The position numbers and the translations under genes are program-made. The notes under the pieces were generated by a model. It saw nothing but the letters and a program-made list of their open reading frames with translations. It had not been told where the DNA came from and did not search any database. Positions 8,867 through 18,110 of a stretch of DNA of 64,000 nt are shown one piece after another (the stretch's first letter is position 1; each line of letters begins with the position of its first letter). Source of the DNA: Caldilineaceae bacterium (GTDB lineage Bacteria; Chloroflexota; Anaerolineae; Caldilineales; Caldilineaceae); the NCBI GenBank assembly GCA_020634815.1, contig JACKBA010000006.1, positions 1-64,000 on the forward strand, read 5' to 3'.

Positions 8867-9733
8867 GTGCGCACACGCATTATTGCTGCCCTGGTAGCCA
8901 TCCCAATCGTCGTCATTCCCATCTATTTGGGCGGCTTCTGGGGTCTGAGCCTGGGCGTGGCGATTACGGTCATCGGCTCGCTCGAGATGTACTACATGCT
9001 CGAAGCAGGCGGCTACAACCCCTCGCGCTGGATTGGCGTTCCCTGGGCCGTCATGCTTTTCCTGGCCGGGTGGGACCCGGAACTCGTCCAGCGCTCATCG
9101 ATCGAGGTAACCGGCCTGCTGACCGCGCCGACCATCCGTCTGATCGAGGTTCTCTCTTTCCCGCCCAGTTCGGTGCTGGTCGCCGGCTTTCTCATTACGC
9201 TGACCTACTGCCTCTTTGTCCAAGAGAAGCCTATCAATACCTGGTTGTCGACGAGCATGGTGGCTATCTACCTCGGCATCACCCTCGGGCAGATCGTGTC
9301 ACTGCGTTTTCTGCCGCACGGCTTCTCGTACGTGCTCTTCGGCTTCCTCGTCACGTGGGCCAATGACTCGGCTGCATTTTTTGTTGGGGTTTTCTTTGGG
9401 AAGCACAAGATTTTTCCGCGTCTCAGCCCAAAGAAGACATGGGAGGGAACCATCGGCGGCGTGATCGGCGCAGGGCTGGCCGGCGCGTTTCTTGCCTATG
9501 CCCTGCCGGTGCAGCCAGGCCCGGTGTTTGGCGCAAGTATCGGCGTGATTGCAGGCATTCTGGCCTTTTTCGGCGACCTGTCGATCAGCATGATGAAGCG
9601 GCAGGTCGGTGTGAAGGACAGCGGCACCATCTTCCCTGGCCATGGCGGCATGCTCGATCGGCTGGACAGCCTTCTCTTCACGCTGCCCTTCATCTACCAG
9701 GCCATGCTGTTTTACGAACGAGTTGTGTTGTAG
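8867..9733 (+). CDS. cdsA: Phosphatidate cytidylyltransferase
   Basis: Makes CDP-diacylglycerol for phospholipid synthesis. It is a 288-residue multi-pass membrane protein with the C-terminal family signature: WANDSAAFFVGVFFGKHKIFP near 165-185, SPKKTWEGTIGGVIG, then GDLSISMMKRQVGVKDSGT and FPGHGGMLDRLDSLLF. The start is GTG. It ends the block; dxr and rseP, which often follow cdsA in Proteobacteria, are absent. It converges on rpe. Confidence 0.95.
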   Translation: MRTRIIAALVAIPIVVIPIYLGGFWGLSLGVAITVIGSLEMYYMLEAGGYNPSRWIGVPWAVMLFLAGWDPELVQRSSIEVTGLLTAPTIRLIEVLSFPPSSVLVAGFLITLTYCLFVQEKPINTWLSTSMVAIYLGITLGQIVSLRFLPHGFSYVLFGFLVTWANDSAAFFVGVFFGKHKIFPRLSPKKTWEGTIGGVIGAGLAGAFLAYALPVQPGPVFGASIGVIAGILAFFGDLSISMMKRQVGVKDSGTIFPGHGGMLDRLDSLLFTLPFIYQAMLFYERVVL

Positions 9734-9780
9734 CCCAGGCTGCAACGCTGCGAGGCGATAGCGCTTGTGCAGCGCCTCCC

Positions 9781-10461
9781 CTATAGCGTTTCCGCGACGG
9801 CCTGGCGTAGTTGCGCCAGGTTTTCAGTCGGTGTGGCCGTCTTGTTGAACACGGCGCTGCCGACGACGATGACGTTGGCCCCCGCATAGATGACATCGGC
9901 GATGTTCCCCGCATAGATGCCACCATCCACCTGCAAATCCGCCAGCGGGCACAATTCATCCATCATCTTGCGCATACGCCGGATCTTGGCGGTCATCGTT
10001 TCGATGAAGCGCTGCGAGCCGAAACCAGGGTTTACCGTCATGACCAGCACCTGGTCGACAAAGGGGAGGACCTCGCGCACGGCCTCGTTAGGCGTGCCGG
10101 GGTTGAGGGCGATGCCGGCGCGCCGGCCCAAACCGGTAATCTGCTGGACGGCGCGGTGCAGGTGGGGCGTCGCCTCGGCGTGCACGGTGATGATGTCGGA
10201 CCCGGCTTCGGCGAATTCCGCAATGTAGCGTTCGGGCTCCTCGATCATCAAGTGGACATCCAGCGGCAGTCTGGTCAGTTGGCGCATGGTGTGCACGATC
10301 AACGTGCCGAAGGTGATGTTGGGGACGAAGCGCCCATCCATCACGTCGAGGTGGATGAGATCGGCGCCGCCGGCTTCAGCCGCTGCGATCTGGTCGGCCA
10401 GGTGTCCAAAGTCTGCGGTCAGGATGGAAGGCGCCAGTTTGACCGGCTTACTCTCTACCAT
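9781..10461 (-). CDS. rpe: Ribulose-phosphate 3-epimerase
   Basis: Interconverts ribulose-5-phosphate and xylulose-5-phosphate (pentose phosphate pathway). 226 residues with TIM-barrel signatures: KLAPSILTADFGHLADQI, LIHLDVMDGRFVPNITFG, DVHLMIEEPERYI, ALNPGTPNEAV, VLVMTVNPGFGSQRFI, and DGGIYAGN. These include the metal-binding His/Asp residues. A TGGTAGAAT extended -10 lies on this strand at about 10501-10509, inside the end of the upstream hydrolase gene, giving rpe a possible promoter of its own. Confidence 0.96.
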   Translation of the reverse strand: MVESKPVKLAPSILTADFGHLADQIAAAEAGGADLIHLDVMDGRFVPNITFGTLIVHTMRQLTRLPLDVHLMIEEPERYIAEFAEAGSDIITVHAEATPHLHRAVQQITGLGRRAGIALNPGTPNEAVREVLPFVDQVLVMTVNPGFGSQRFIETMTAKIRRMRKMMDELCPLADLQVDGGIYAGNIADVIYAGANVIVVGSAVFNKTATPTENLAQLRQAVAETL

Positions 10462-10480
10462 AGTTCTCTCGGCTTTCGTT

Positions 10481-11263
10481 TCACTGATGCTTGTCCAGGA
10501 ATTCTACCATAATCTGGGCAACGCGCCAGGGCTGTCGAAAGAGGAGGGCATGGCTCTGGCGGGGGATGAGATGCAACTCGGCGTCGGGCATGGTCGCGGC
10601 CATCCGCTGGGCGACGGCGGGCGGAAAGAACTCGTCGGCCGCGCCGTGGATAATGCAGGTCGGCATGGCAAAGCTCGCCAGCGCAGTCAGCGACAGATCG
10701 ATCGCTGTCTCCGGTCGCAGGCGGCGGAAGCCGGCCAGGATCACGTCTTCGTAATAGCCTTCGTAATGATACGGGTCGTGCAGGCGGGCGGTGGCTTCCA
10801 TCCAGTTGGGCGCTGCCTTGAAGTCGGCGGGCTCAAGCTGTCCGGCGTGCCCCGATGTGGCGGGATTGGTGCTGTGCGTGGTGCTCACGAGGGTGAGCGT
10901 GCGCGGCTGCATGAGCCCTTCGGCTACCAGGAGTTGGGCCAGCATGCCGCCGCTGCTGCAACCGGCCAGATGCGCCTGGCTCGCCTGCTCCGCCTCCAGC
11001 CACGCCGCCAGTTGGCGCGCAATGTGGCGATGATTGAAGCCCGCCGGGTGCCCGATCGACTGGCCGTGACCGGGCAGGTCTGGCAGGAGGATGCGCCAGT
11101 GCACGCGGAGGGTGTCAAGCAGCGGCCCCCACGCTGCTCGCCCGCTGCTCATGAAATTGTGCAGCAGGACGAGCGCAGGCGCAGGCTCCTGGCGCGGGGC
11201 AGACGCCTCTATCACCTCGTAGAAGATTGCGCCTGTCTCGGTGACGAATGAGCGCTCAGACAT
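10481..11263 (-). CDS. Alpha/beta hydrolase
   Basis: 260 residues. The order of motifs is typical of the fold: oxyanion strand LVLLHNFMSSGRAAW, GHGQSIGHP, nucleophile elbow GCSSGG (Ser near 107), a late Asp (HGAADEFFP) and His (PRQSHALLFRQP). The catalytic triad appears complete. Substrate is unknown; it could be an esterase or lactonase. Its start overlaps the stop of the upstream M50 protease gene by 8 nt, so they are coupled. Confidence 0.85.
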   Translation of the reverse strand: MSERSFVTETGAIFYEVIEASAPRQEPAPALVLLHNFMSSGRAAWGPLLDTLRVHWRILLPDLPGHGQSIGHPAGFNHRHIARQLAAWLEAEQASQAHLAGCSSGGMLAQLLVAEGLMQPRTLTLVSTTHSTNPATSGHAGQLEPADFKAAPNWMEATARLHDPYHYEGYYEDVILAGFRRLRPETAIDLSLTALASFAMPTCIIHGAADEFFPPAVAQRMAATMPDAELHLIPRQSHALLFRQPWRVAQIMVEFLDKHQ

Positions 11264-12452
11264 ACTTGCGCGTTTCTTGGGCGTCGGAACCCGTGGCGGC
11301 AGGCGGTTGCGAGCGTTGATCAGTGCCCGCCATGGCCGCGCTCATGACCTGGAAGACCTCTGAGATATCGTCGGCAGTGATAATGCCGAGCACCTGGCCG
11401 TGGTCAGTGACCGCAATCACCCGGCTGCCGCTCTGTCCCATCTGCTCCCAGACGGTAGCGAGATCCGTCTCCGGGGAACAGACTGGAATCTCCCCGGCCG
11501 GCTGCATGACATCGACGACGCGCGTTTCGGGGCCGGTATCGCGCAGGGCATTGATCAGGTTTGGTCGTGTCAGCACGCCGACAAAACGGCCGCTCAGATC
11601 GCGCACAGGGAAGTCCGTCTGATACGAGCGCATGAGCAGTTCGACGACCCGCTCGATGCGCTCGCTCGTGTAGAGCGACGTGGCGCCCGGCGTCAGTGCC
11701 CGGGCGGCCTTGAACTGGCGCAGCACCGCGCGGTTGCTGACGGATTCCAACTCTGCGGAGCCGCCAACGTAGACGAAGAAGGCAATCAACAGCAGGCCGA
11801 TGGCGCCGCTGAAGATGCCATAGATCGCCATCAGCACGGCCAGGAGGCGCCCGACCACGACCGCAGTGCGGGTGGCCCGCGTGTACGGCATTACGTACGC
11901 CAGCAGAGCGCGCAGCAAGCGCCCGCCATCGAGCGGGAAGGCCGGCAGCAGGTTGAAGAGTGCCAGCAGCACGTTGGTAGAGAGTACGAATACCACCAGG
12001 TTCAACAGGCCTGGATTCTGAATGTTGGCGCCGACGGCATTCATGGAGAGGATGCCGGCCGGACTGCCGCCGTTGAGCAGCAGCGCCACCGGTGCCATCG
12101 CAAGCGCGATGATCACGTTGATCAGCGGTCCTGCCGCAACGATGGCCAGTTCCTGCGACGGCTTTTCTGGGATTCGCTCGAGGTTGGCGACGCCGCCAAT
12201 CGGCAAGAGTAAGATGCTGCGCGTGCCGACGCCGAAGCGCCTGGCTGTGAGCGCATGGCCATATTCGTGAAGCGTGACGCTCCCAAAGAGGAGCAGCATA
12301 CTCAGCACGCCATAGAGACTGCCCACGAGCCAGCCGGCCGGCCCCGATCCGTAGAGAAACGCGCCAAATGCCAGCACAAGTACGAATGACCAGTGCACTT
12401 TGACGTCGATACCGAAAAGGCGGAACTCCGCCAGATACCAATTCATCGCCAC
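11256..12452 (-). CDS. Site-2 protease family metalloprotease with CBS domains
   Basis: 398-residue intramembrane zinc protease. HEYGH at 62-66 and the second zinc motif NLLPAFPLDGGR (Asp175) define family M50. About six membrane segments span residues 20-235. Residues ~255-375 hold a CBS pair (two ~55-residue repeats, e.g. FPVRDLSGRFVGVLTRPNLI and VIAVTDHGQVLGIITADDI), which in related proteins sense adenine nucleotides. This is the SpoIVFB-like CBS subfamily, not RseP (no PDZ domain). Start ATG 12452 has AAGGA 8 nt upstream. Target protein unknown. Confidence 0.9.
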   Translation of the reverse strand: MAMNWYLAEFRLFGIDVKVHWSFVLVLAFGAFLYGSGPAGWLVGSLYGVLSMLLLFGSVTLHEYGHALTARRFGVGTRSILLLPIGGVANLERIPEKPSQELAIVAAGPLINVIIALAMAPVALLLNGGSPAGILSMNAVGANIQNPGLLNLVVFVLSTNVLLALFNLLPAFPLDGGRLLRALLAYVMPYTRATRTAVVVGRLLAVLMAIYGIFSGAIGLLLIAFFVYVGGSAELESVSNRAVLRQFKAARALTPGATSLYTSERIERVVELLMRSYQTDFPVRDLSGRFVGVLTRPNLINALRDTGPETRVVDVMQPAGEIPVCSPETDLATVWEQMGQSGSRVIAVTDHGQVLGIITADDISEVFQVMSAAMAGTDQRSQPPAATGSDAQETRKYV

Positions 12453-12584
12453 GTCCTTTGTGACAGCGGATCACAGGTAGATCTGTCAACCACTTCCATC
12501 ATGACAGGGCCGCAAGCGAAAATGTGTCGATATCACTACAAACGCACGTTAGAGGAGAGTTAGAATGGCCGTGCCTCGGCGGCG

Positions 12585-12947
12585 TCAGTCAACGATGAGC
12601 GGAGCGGGGCCGTCGGGATTGCACGCCGAACAGGGGCACGATGCCCGCAGCGCCTCGAACGGGAAAATCCCCGCAGCATGCCCGTCCGTCCAAGTGAAGC
12701 GGATGGCGTAGTGCCCGACAAATTCAGCATCGACGATCTCGGTGCTCGGCGGCGGCGTGGCGACAAGGCGCAGCGAATCGGTGTTCAGCGCGTGTTCGCG
12801 CCGTTCCTCGCGGCACGTCGCACAGGGGCAGTGGGCGCGCAGCCAGGCCAACTCGTACTCGCTGGCGTGGCCGTCCTGCCAGACGACGCTCATGCGGCCG
12901 GCAGCGCGTTCGATGGAGATATCTTTCGGGCGTGTCTCGATGGCCAT
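12585..12947 (-). CDS. DUF971 (gamma-butyrobetaine hydroxylase-like N-terminal) domain protein
   Basis: 120 residues from the ATG at 12947. It has the DUF971 pattern: SVVWQDGHASEYELAWLRAHCPCATCREE, later GHYAIRFTWTDGHAAGIFPFEALRASCPC. Two CPC-x2-C type cysteine groups probably bind zinc or a cluster. In other bacteria such stand-alone proteins neighbour Fe-S cluster carriers, but nothing like that lies here. The in-frame ATG 22 codons upstream (13013) would add a basic stretch unlike the family, so I reject it. A TGCTATACT extended -10 on this strand at 13033-13041 could drive it. Confidence 0.75.
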   Translation of the reverse strand: MAIETRPKDISIERAAGRMSVVWQDGHASEYELAWLRAHCPCATCREERREHALNTDSLRLVATPPPSTEIVDAEFVGHYAIRFTWTDGHAAGIFPFEALRASCPCSACNPDGPAPLIVD

Positions 12948-13051
12948 GGCTCGTTCTTTTCTCCTGTGCCTGATGTGTATGTTTGCCGGCAGCCGGCCGC
13001 GGCACGGCTGCAAGATTGATCTACCTGTCTATAGTATAGCAAGTGTAGCGG

Positions 13052-14182
13052 TCACCAGGCGTTCCATTCGTAGAGATGATAGCGTTGCATCGGCTGCGCG
13101 CCAAAGCGCTCCATCAGCCGGGCTGCGGCAGAGTCCGGCGCGTACGGCCCGCAGGCAAGACCCGTCCCCCTTTCCTCCTGGGCATGACGCAATACCTGGT
13201 GCAGCAGTTGCGCTCCGATCCCGCGCCGCCGCCACAGCGGGGCAACGGCGCCGAGCAGGAGACGGCCATGCGTTGGTGGCCGCCGGCGCGCCCACAGGCT
13301 ATACAGGCGCAGCGGCAGCCGGCGTCCGCCCCTAGCTCGGTGCATGAGCGCGGCGGTGTCCGGCTGCGCGAGCACGAAGCCCACAGCTTCGCCATCCACC
13401 TTGGCCAGCCAGCCGGCTGCCGGCCACGCACCGATCCACTTGCGCAGTACCTCGACTTCGTGGCCTGCCACATCGTCGACGCCGGCATGCGGCGTGAGCG
13501 CGGCAGCAACCAGCGGCGCAAGCGACGCGTCGACGTGAGACAGGGTCAGCGGCTCAAGCTTTGCCGGGCCGGCCGGAGAACCCTCACCCGGCCGCGCCGG
13601 CAGTTCGTAGAGCGCCGTCTCCTGCACCGGCGCCATCACCGACGCCAGCAGATCGGGCAGGTAGGGCGGATTGTACGGGGTGTGGAGCGGTGGGAGCACA
13701 TGAAACTGATTGGCCAGGGCGCCGCTCTCCCAGGCTGGAATCACCCCCACCGGCCCGATAAGACGCGTACAGCCGCGCTCGCTTGCCGCTTCGAGCGCCG
13801 TGCCAAGCAGCCGCTCCAGCGTCTCCTCGTCGTTGGCACAGCGCAGCAGGCCAAGATATGCCGTGCCGCTGCCTTGTTCCGGCGCGAAGTGCAGCACACA
13901 CGCTGCAACGGCCTCTTCGAAGAGTGCGCCGGCCAACAGCGGCTGACCCAGGGCGCTATGCCCGGTCCGTTCGCGGCGCGGGAGTGCTTCCATGTAGAGC
14001 GGCTGAGCCTGCTGTCCTTGCCAGAGAGGTGAAGCAGTGCGAAGGGTCAGCCACTTCAGGGCCGCATAGTCGGGCGGGACCCAGCGCGGGTCGCCTGCAT
14101 AGATGGACCACCATGCTCGAAGAAAGGATCGTCGTGACCACCAGTCGGCCGGCCAGAAGGTCGAGTAGTTGAAGTAGAGCAT
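13052..14182 (-). CDS. Double-domain GNAT N-acetyltransferase
   Basis: 376 residues. The N-terminal part (about 20-210) has DPRWVPPDY, GPVGVIPAWESG and YNPPYLPDL, as in YghO-like proteins with a degenerate GNAT fold. The C-terminal part (about 225-376) is a better GNAT domain with LLLGAVAPLWRRRGIGAQLL, the acetyl-CoA pyrophosphate loop. Acceptor substrate unknown. It is divergent from dnaA across the putative origin region. Confidence 0.75.
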   Translation of the reverse strand: MLYFNYSTFWPADWWSRRSFLRAWWSIYAGDPRWVPPDYAALKWLTLRTASPLWQGQQAQPLYMEALPRRERTGHSALGQPLLAGALFEEAVAACVLHFAPEQGSGTAYLGLLRCANDEETLERLLGTALEAASERGCTRLIGPVGVIPAWESGALANQFHVLPPLHTPYNPPYLPDLLASVMAPVQETALYELPARPGEGSPAGPAKLEPLTLSHVDASLAPLVAAALTPHAGVDDVAGHEVEVLRKWIGAWPAAGWLAKVDGEAVGFVLAQPDTAALMHRARGGRRLPLRLYSLWARRRPPTHGRLLLGAVAPLWRRRGIGAQLLHQVLRHAQEERGTGLACGPYAPDSAAARLMERFGAQPMQRYHLYEWNAW

Positions 14183-14920
14183 GTCGAATACCGGGCACGA
14201 GCGTGCTTCCGGTGGCGTTGTACCTCACGCGCCTCGCGTGTTAACGGACTGTTATCGGACACTGCTTGCAGCGAATCTTGCGTGTGAAAACCGCAACGCC
14301 GCACAGCAAAAAATGCGTATAATTATCCCCGTTGGGGATAACTCTGTGGACAGTTAATCGTTCACAGGAGAGCATGCAGGCGGCGCCTGGGGACAACTAT
14401 AACAGAAGGTTAACGGCCTGTCTGCAACGAAGATTCCCACCTTAAAGTTGTGCGCCGAACCAGGTGAGATTCTGCGGGGCAAATTGGGTTCGCGGACCAT
14501 AGGCCACGCTACATTTTGCGTAGTACGCATGTTCTGGCGGTATCTATTGACGATAACAGCCCAAAAAGCATTGCCGATCGCCCGCAACCGGCGTTGTCAA
14601 TTCGTCGTGATTCTGCTAGACTTCCATCATCACAAAGACGAAGTTAGCCCCACGGTTACCAGCGCCTGTCGCAGTTTTCGTCGTAGCCGGCACTGACTTC
14701 GCAGCAAGGATGCAGCCTCAACGCATCCACACAGATCGGTTTGGCGAGCGTATCGCTGCCAACCAAGTCGGACATTGCGCACCAACATAATCGGCCATTT
14801 GAGCGTATTGCAGCGTCGCATGCGCTTTATTTGTCCCTGGGCAACGAATCGTTTCCTGGGTCTGTTTGAACGCGGTCGTTTTGCATCGAAGACGGACCGG
14901 AACCGAGCAAGGAGGGCTAC
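14183..14920. other. oriC: Candidate replication origin region upstream of dnaA
   Basis: 738 bases with no credible gene, lying between a divergent gene and dnaA. It holds a cluster of sites one or two changes from the DnaA box TTATCCACA: TTATCCCCG (14323-14331), TGGGGATAA on the opposite strand (14333-14341, one mismatch), TGTGGACAG (14345-14353), TGGGGACAA (14388-14396) and GCATCCACA (14722-14730). An A-rich stretch precedes the cluster at about 14307-14325. The first two form an 8-bp palindrome. No perfect box was seen, so oriC is inferred from position plus weak sites. Confidence 0.45.
14323..14341. repeat. Palindrome of DnaA-box-like half sites
   Basis: TTATCCCC and GGGGATAA, 8-bp perfect arms separated by GTT. 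Each arm resembles a DnaA box. A TATAAT hexamer overlaps its left edge (14318-14323). Confidence 0.55.
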
Positions 14921-16609
14921 GTGAGTTTCAGAATGCCAGCGAACCTGGCCAACGAAAGAAAAGTGAATACTGGCACCTACTGCCTGCCAAGCCGAAATTA
15001 TCCCAATGCTCGCCATTATCAGGCTTCATTTATGGAAAACCAAGAATCTGACTCTGAGTCTGATCGACAAGATTTGACAAAGCCGAATACGGAAGAGGGC
15101 CGGCCACAACCGCAGGAAATCAGCAACGACGAAGCGCGCCCGACCTCTGATGGGGCCGACGATCTGCTTTCGCAGGCGCTGACTCCGTCGCCGGCGGCGC
15201 GTCCCCAGCCGGACGCGATTGATCCCCATGCGATCTGGCAGCAACTGCTGGGCGAATTTGCCCTGGAAAATCAGCCGGGACAGCTCGACGCGTGGATTCA
15301 GGCCAGCCAGGTTCTTCACTATGAAGACGGGCACTTTATCGTTGCCTTGCCCAACGCGTACTATCTGGACTGGGCACAGAACCGCCTGCGCCCGCGTATC
15401 AAGCGCAAACTATCGGTGATCATGAAGCGCGGCTCGGTCGATGTGACCTTCCGTGTCGTGGCGCCGTCGGCGGCGGAGCGGGCGGAGAGCCCTGCCAGGC
15501 CGGCCCCGCTCTACGAACCACCCCCCGAGAAGGCGGCGCCCGTGCCGGCTCCGGTCGCCCACGCAGCCAAGAACGGCGCGGCCGCAGCGCAGCCGATCGG
15601 GCCGGTCAACTCAAAATATACCTTTGACTCGTTTGTCGTTGGGAAGCACAATCGCATGGCGGTCGCTGCCGCCGACGTGATTGCCCGCACGCCTGGCGAA
15701 CGCTTCAATCCGCTGTTCATCTATGGCGGGAGCGGTTTGGGCAAGACCCATCTGCTCAACGCGATTGCCAATCGCCTGGGCGAACATGGCTACCGCGTTC
15801 TCTATTGTTCCGCCGAGCAGTTCACGAATGATTTGGTGCACGCCATCCGCGATCGATCGACGGACGCGTTCCGGGCCAAGTATCGCGCGATCGACGTGTT
15901 GCTCATCGATGATGTTCAGTTCATCGTCGGCAAGGAAAGCACGCAGGAAGAGCTCTTTCACACCTTCAATGACCTCCATGCGGCCGGTAAGCAGTTGGTG
16001 TTGACCAGCGACTGCCCGCCGCGCGAATTGCCCAGCCTGGAGGATCGGCTGCGGAGTCGTTTTGAGGGCGGGCTGCTGACTGACATCGTCGTGCCTGATT
16101 TCGAGACGCGCGTGGCGATCCTGCAGACGAAGATCGAGCGCCAGTCGCTGAGCGTTCCCTACGACGTGCTCATGGTCGTCGCCGATCGCATCAAGAGCAA
16201 TGTGCGCGAGCTCGAAGGCGCCCTGAACAACGTGTGGTTGTATGCCCAGACGCACGGCGTACCACTCACCGCAGCATTGGCCGACAGCATACTGGGCTCA
16301 CTCGGCCCGCGCCGCACGCCATGCACGCCGCTGCGTACCATCGAGCATGTGGCTGCATACTACGGGCTGACAGTGGCCGATCTCACCGGCCGCCGCCGGA
16401 CTGCCGACATTGCCCGTGCGCGGCAGGTCGCCATGTATCTGCTGCGTGAGGAAAACGGCCTGTCGCTGCCGTCCATCGGCGAGTACCTGGGCGGGCGCGA
16501 CCACAGCACGGTCAGCCACGGCGTCGACAAGATCGCCGGCGATATCCAATCTGATGAGATGCTGCGCCAGGGGGTCGTCAAGCTGCGCGAGCGGCTCTAT
16601 CTGCCGTAG
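14921..16609 (+). CDS. dnaA: Chromosomal replication initiator protein DnaA
   Basis: 562 residues. The GTG 14921 start is decided by AAGGAGG at 14909-14915, 5 nt upstream; the next ATG (15032) has no site. Residues 1-100 are an unusual polar, acidic extension. Domain I lies at ~102-182, a linker rich in Ala/Pro at ~183-225, and the AAA+ domain from ~230, with GGSGLGKTH (Walker A, ~270), VLLIDDVQF (Walker B) and sensor/arginine regions (SRFEGGL). The C-terminal DNA-binding domain has ARQVAMYLLREENGLSLPSIGEYLGGRDHSTVSHG. It initiates replication at oriC. dnaN, the usual neighbour, is not adjacent; recA follows. Confidence 0.97.
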   Translation: MSFRMPANLANERKVNTGTYCLPSRNYPNARHYQASFMENQESDSESDRQDLTKPNTEEGRPQPQEISNDEARPTSDGADDLLSQALTPSPAARPQPDAIDPHAIWQQLLGEFALENQPGQLDAWIQASQVLHYEDGHFIVALPNAYYLDWAQNRLRPRIKRKLSVIMKRGSVDVTFRVVAPSAAERAESPARPAPLYEPPPEKAAPVPAPVAHAAKNGAAAAQPIGPVNSKYTFDSFVVGKHNRMAVAAADVIARTPGERFNPLFIYGGSGLGKTHLLNAIANRLGEHGYRVLYCSAEQFTNDLVHAIRDRSTDAFRAKYRAIDVLLIDDVQFIVGKESTQEELFHTFNDLHAAGKQLVLTSDCPPRELPSLEDRLRSRFEGGLLTDIVVPDFETRVAILQTKIERQSLSVPYDVLMVVADRIKSNVRELEGALNNVWLYAQTHGVPLTAALADSILGSLGPRRTPCTPLRTIEHVAAYYGLTVADLTGRRRTADIARARQVAMYLLREENGLSLPSIGEYLGGRDHSTVSHGVDKIAGDIQSDEMLRQGVVKLRERLYLP

Positions 16610-16668
16610 GCTGTCGGCACAACGGTTCGAGTACGCGCCCCGCCAGGCGCATTCGGGAGGAGAAGAGC

Positions 16669-16706
16669 GCGATGCGGCTTGCCGCATCGCCTCCTTGTTC
16701 GTTTCT
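16669..16706 (+). terminator. Rho-independent terminator of dnaA
   Basis: 9-bp GC-rich stem (16669-16677 with 16682-16690), 4-nt loop CTTG, followed by a T-rich run (CTCCTTGTTCGTTTCT). Confidence 0.75.
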
Positions 16707-16718
16707 GTCAACGGGCTT

Positions 16719-16747
16719 TTGCGCAAATACCCACGATTCGGTAAACT
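16719..16747 (+). promoter_or_regulatory. recA promoter
   Basis: TTGCGC (16719-16724), exact 17-bp spacer, TAAACT (16742-16747). Leader about 95 nt. I looked for a LexA operator and did not see a clear GAAC-N4-GTTC box. Confidence 0.65.
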
Positions 16748-16849
16748 ATATGTTAACGCTATAGCAACAGCAAAGCGTGTGACTGCTTCGTATCAAACGG
16801 CGCCGGATTTACCTTGTGGCGCCGCCCTATGGCCTCACCGGAGTTATTG

Positions 16850-17860
<1,011 letters not shown>

Positions 17861-17991
17861 TCTGGCCCGAACGGCGCCGGCTGACCGGCTGTGCCGGGGT
17901 GCTTGCCGCCCGCCGATCTTGTCACGTCACACGTTTTCTTTCGGATGCTGTCATGCAGGGCGCGGGCGCGCTCTGTCATTGATACGCTCTT

Positions 17992-18022
17992 GCGCTGTAG
18001 CGAAAGGCTACGGCGCTTTTTT
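17992..18022 (+). terminator. Rho-independent terminator of recA
   Basis: 10-bp stem with one G-U pair (17992-18001 with 18007-18016), GAAAG loop, then TTTTTT. The clearest terminator in this part of the window. Confidence 0.85.
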
Positions 18023-18110
18023 GTGCCGGACACCCATGCCAGGCGCGGACTGGCCAGGGCAGGGGTGGCTGGGGGTATCTCTCACCGTACAGTAATGAGG
18101 TCAACAAGGT

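Noticed and set aside
14318..14323. TATAAT as a dnaA promoter
   Set aside because: Nearly 600 nt from the dnaA start with no -35 at the right distance; it overlaps the palindrome and may be part of an AT-rich origin element.
14448..14696. 82-codon plus-strand frame in the dnaA upstream region
   Set aside because: No ribosome-binding site, no recognisable domain, and overlapped by equally long frames on the other strand.
16725..16849. SOS (LexA) box in front of recA
   Set aside because: Searched for GAAC-N4-GTTC and CTGT-N8-ACAG; no convincing match.
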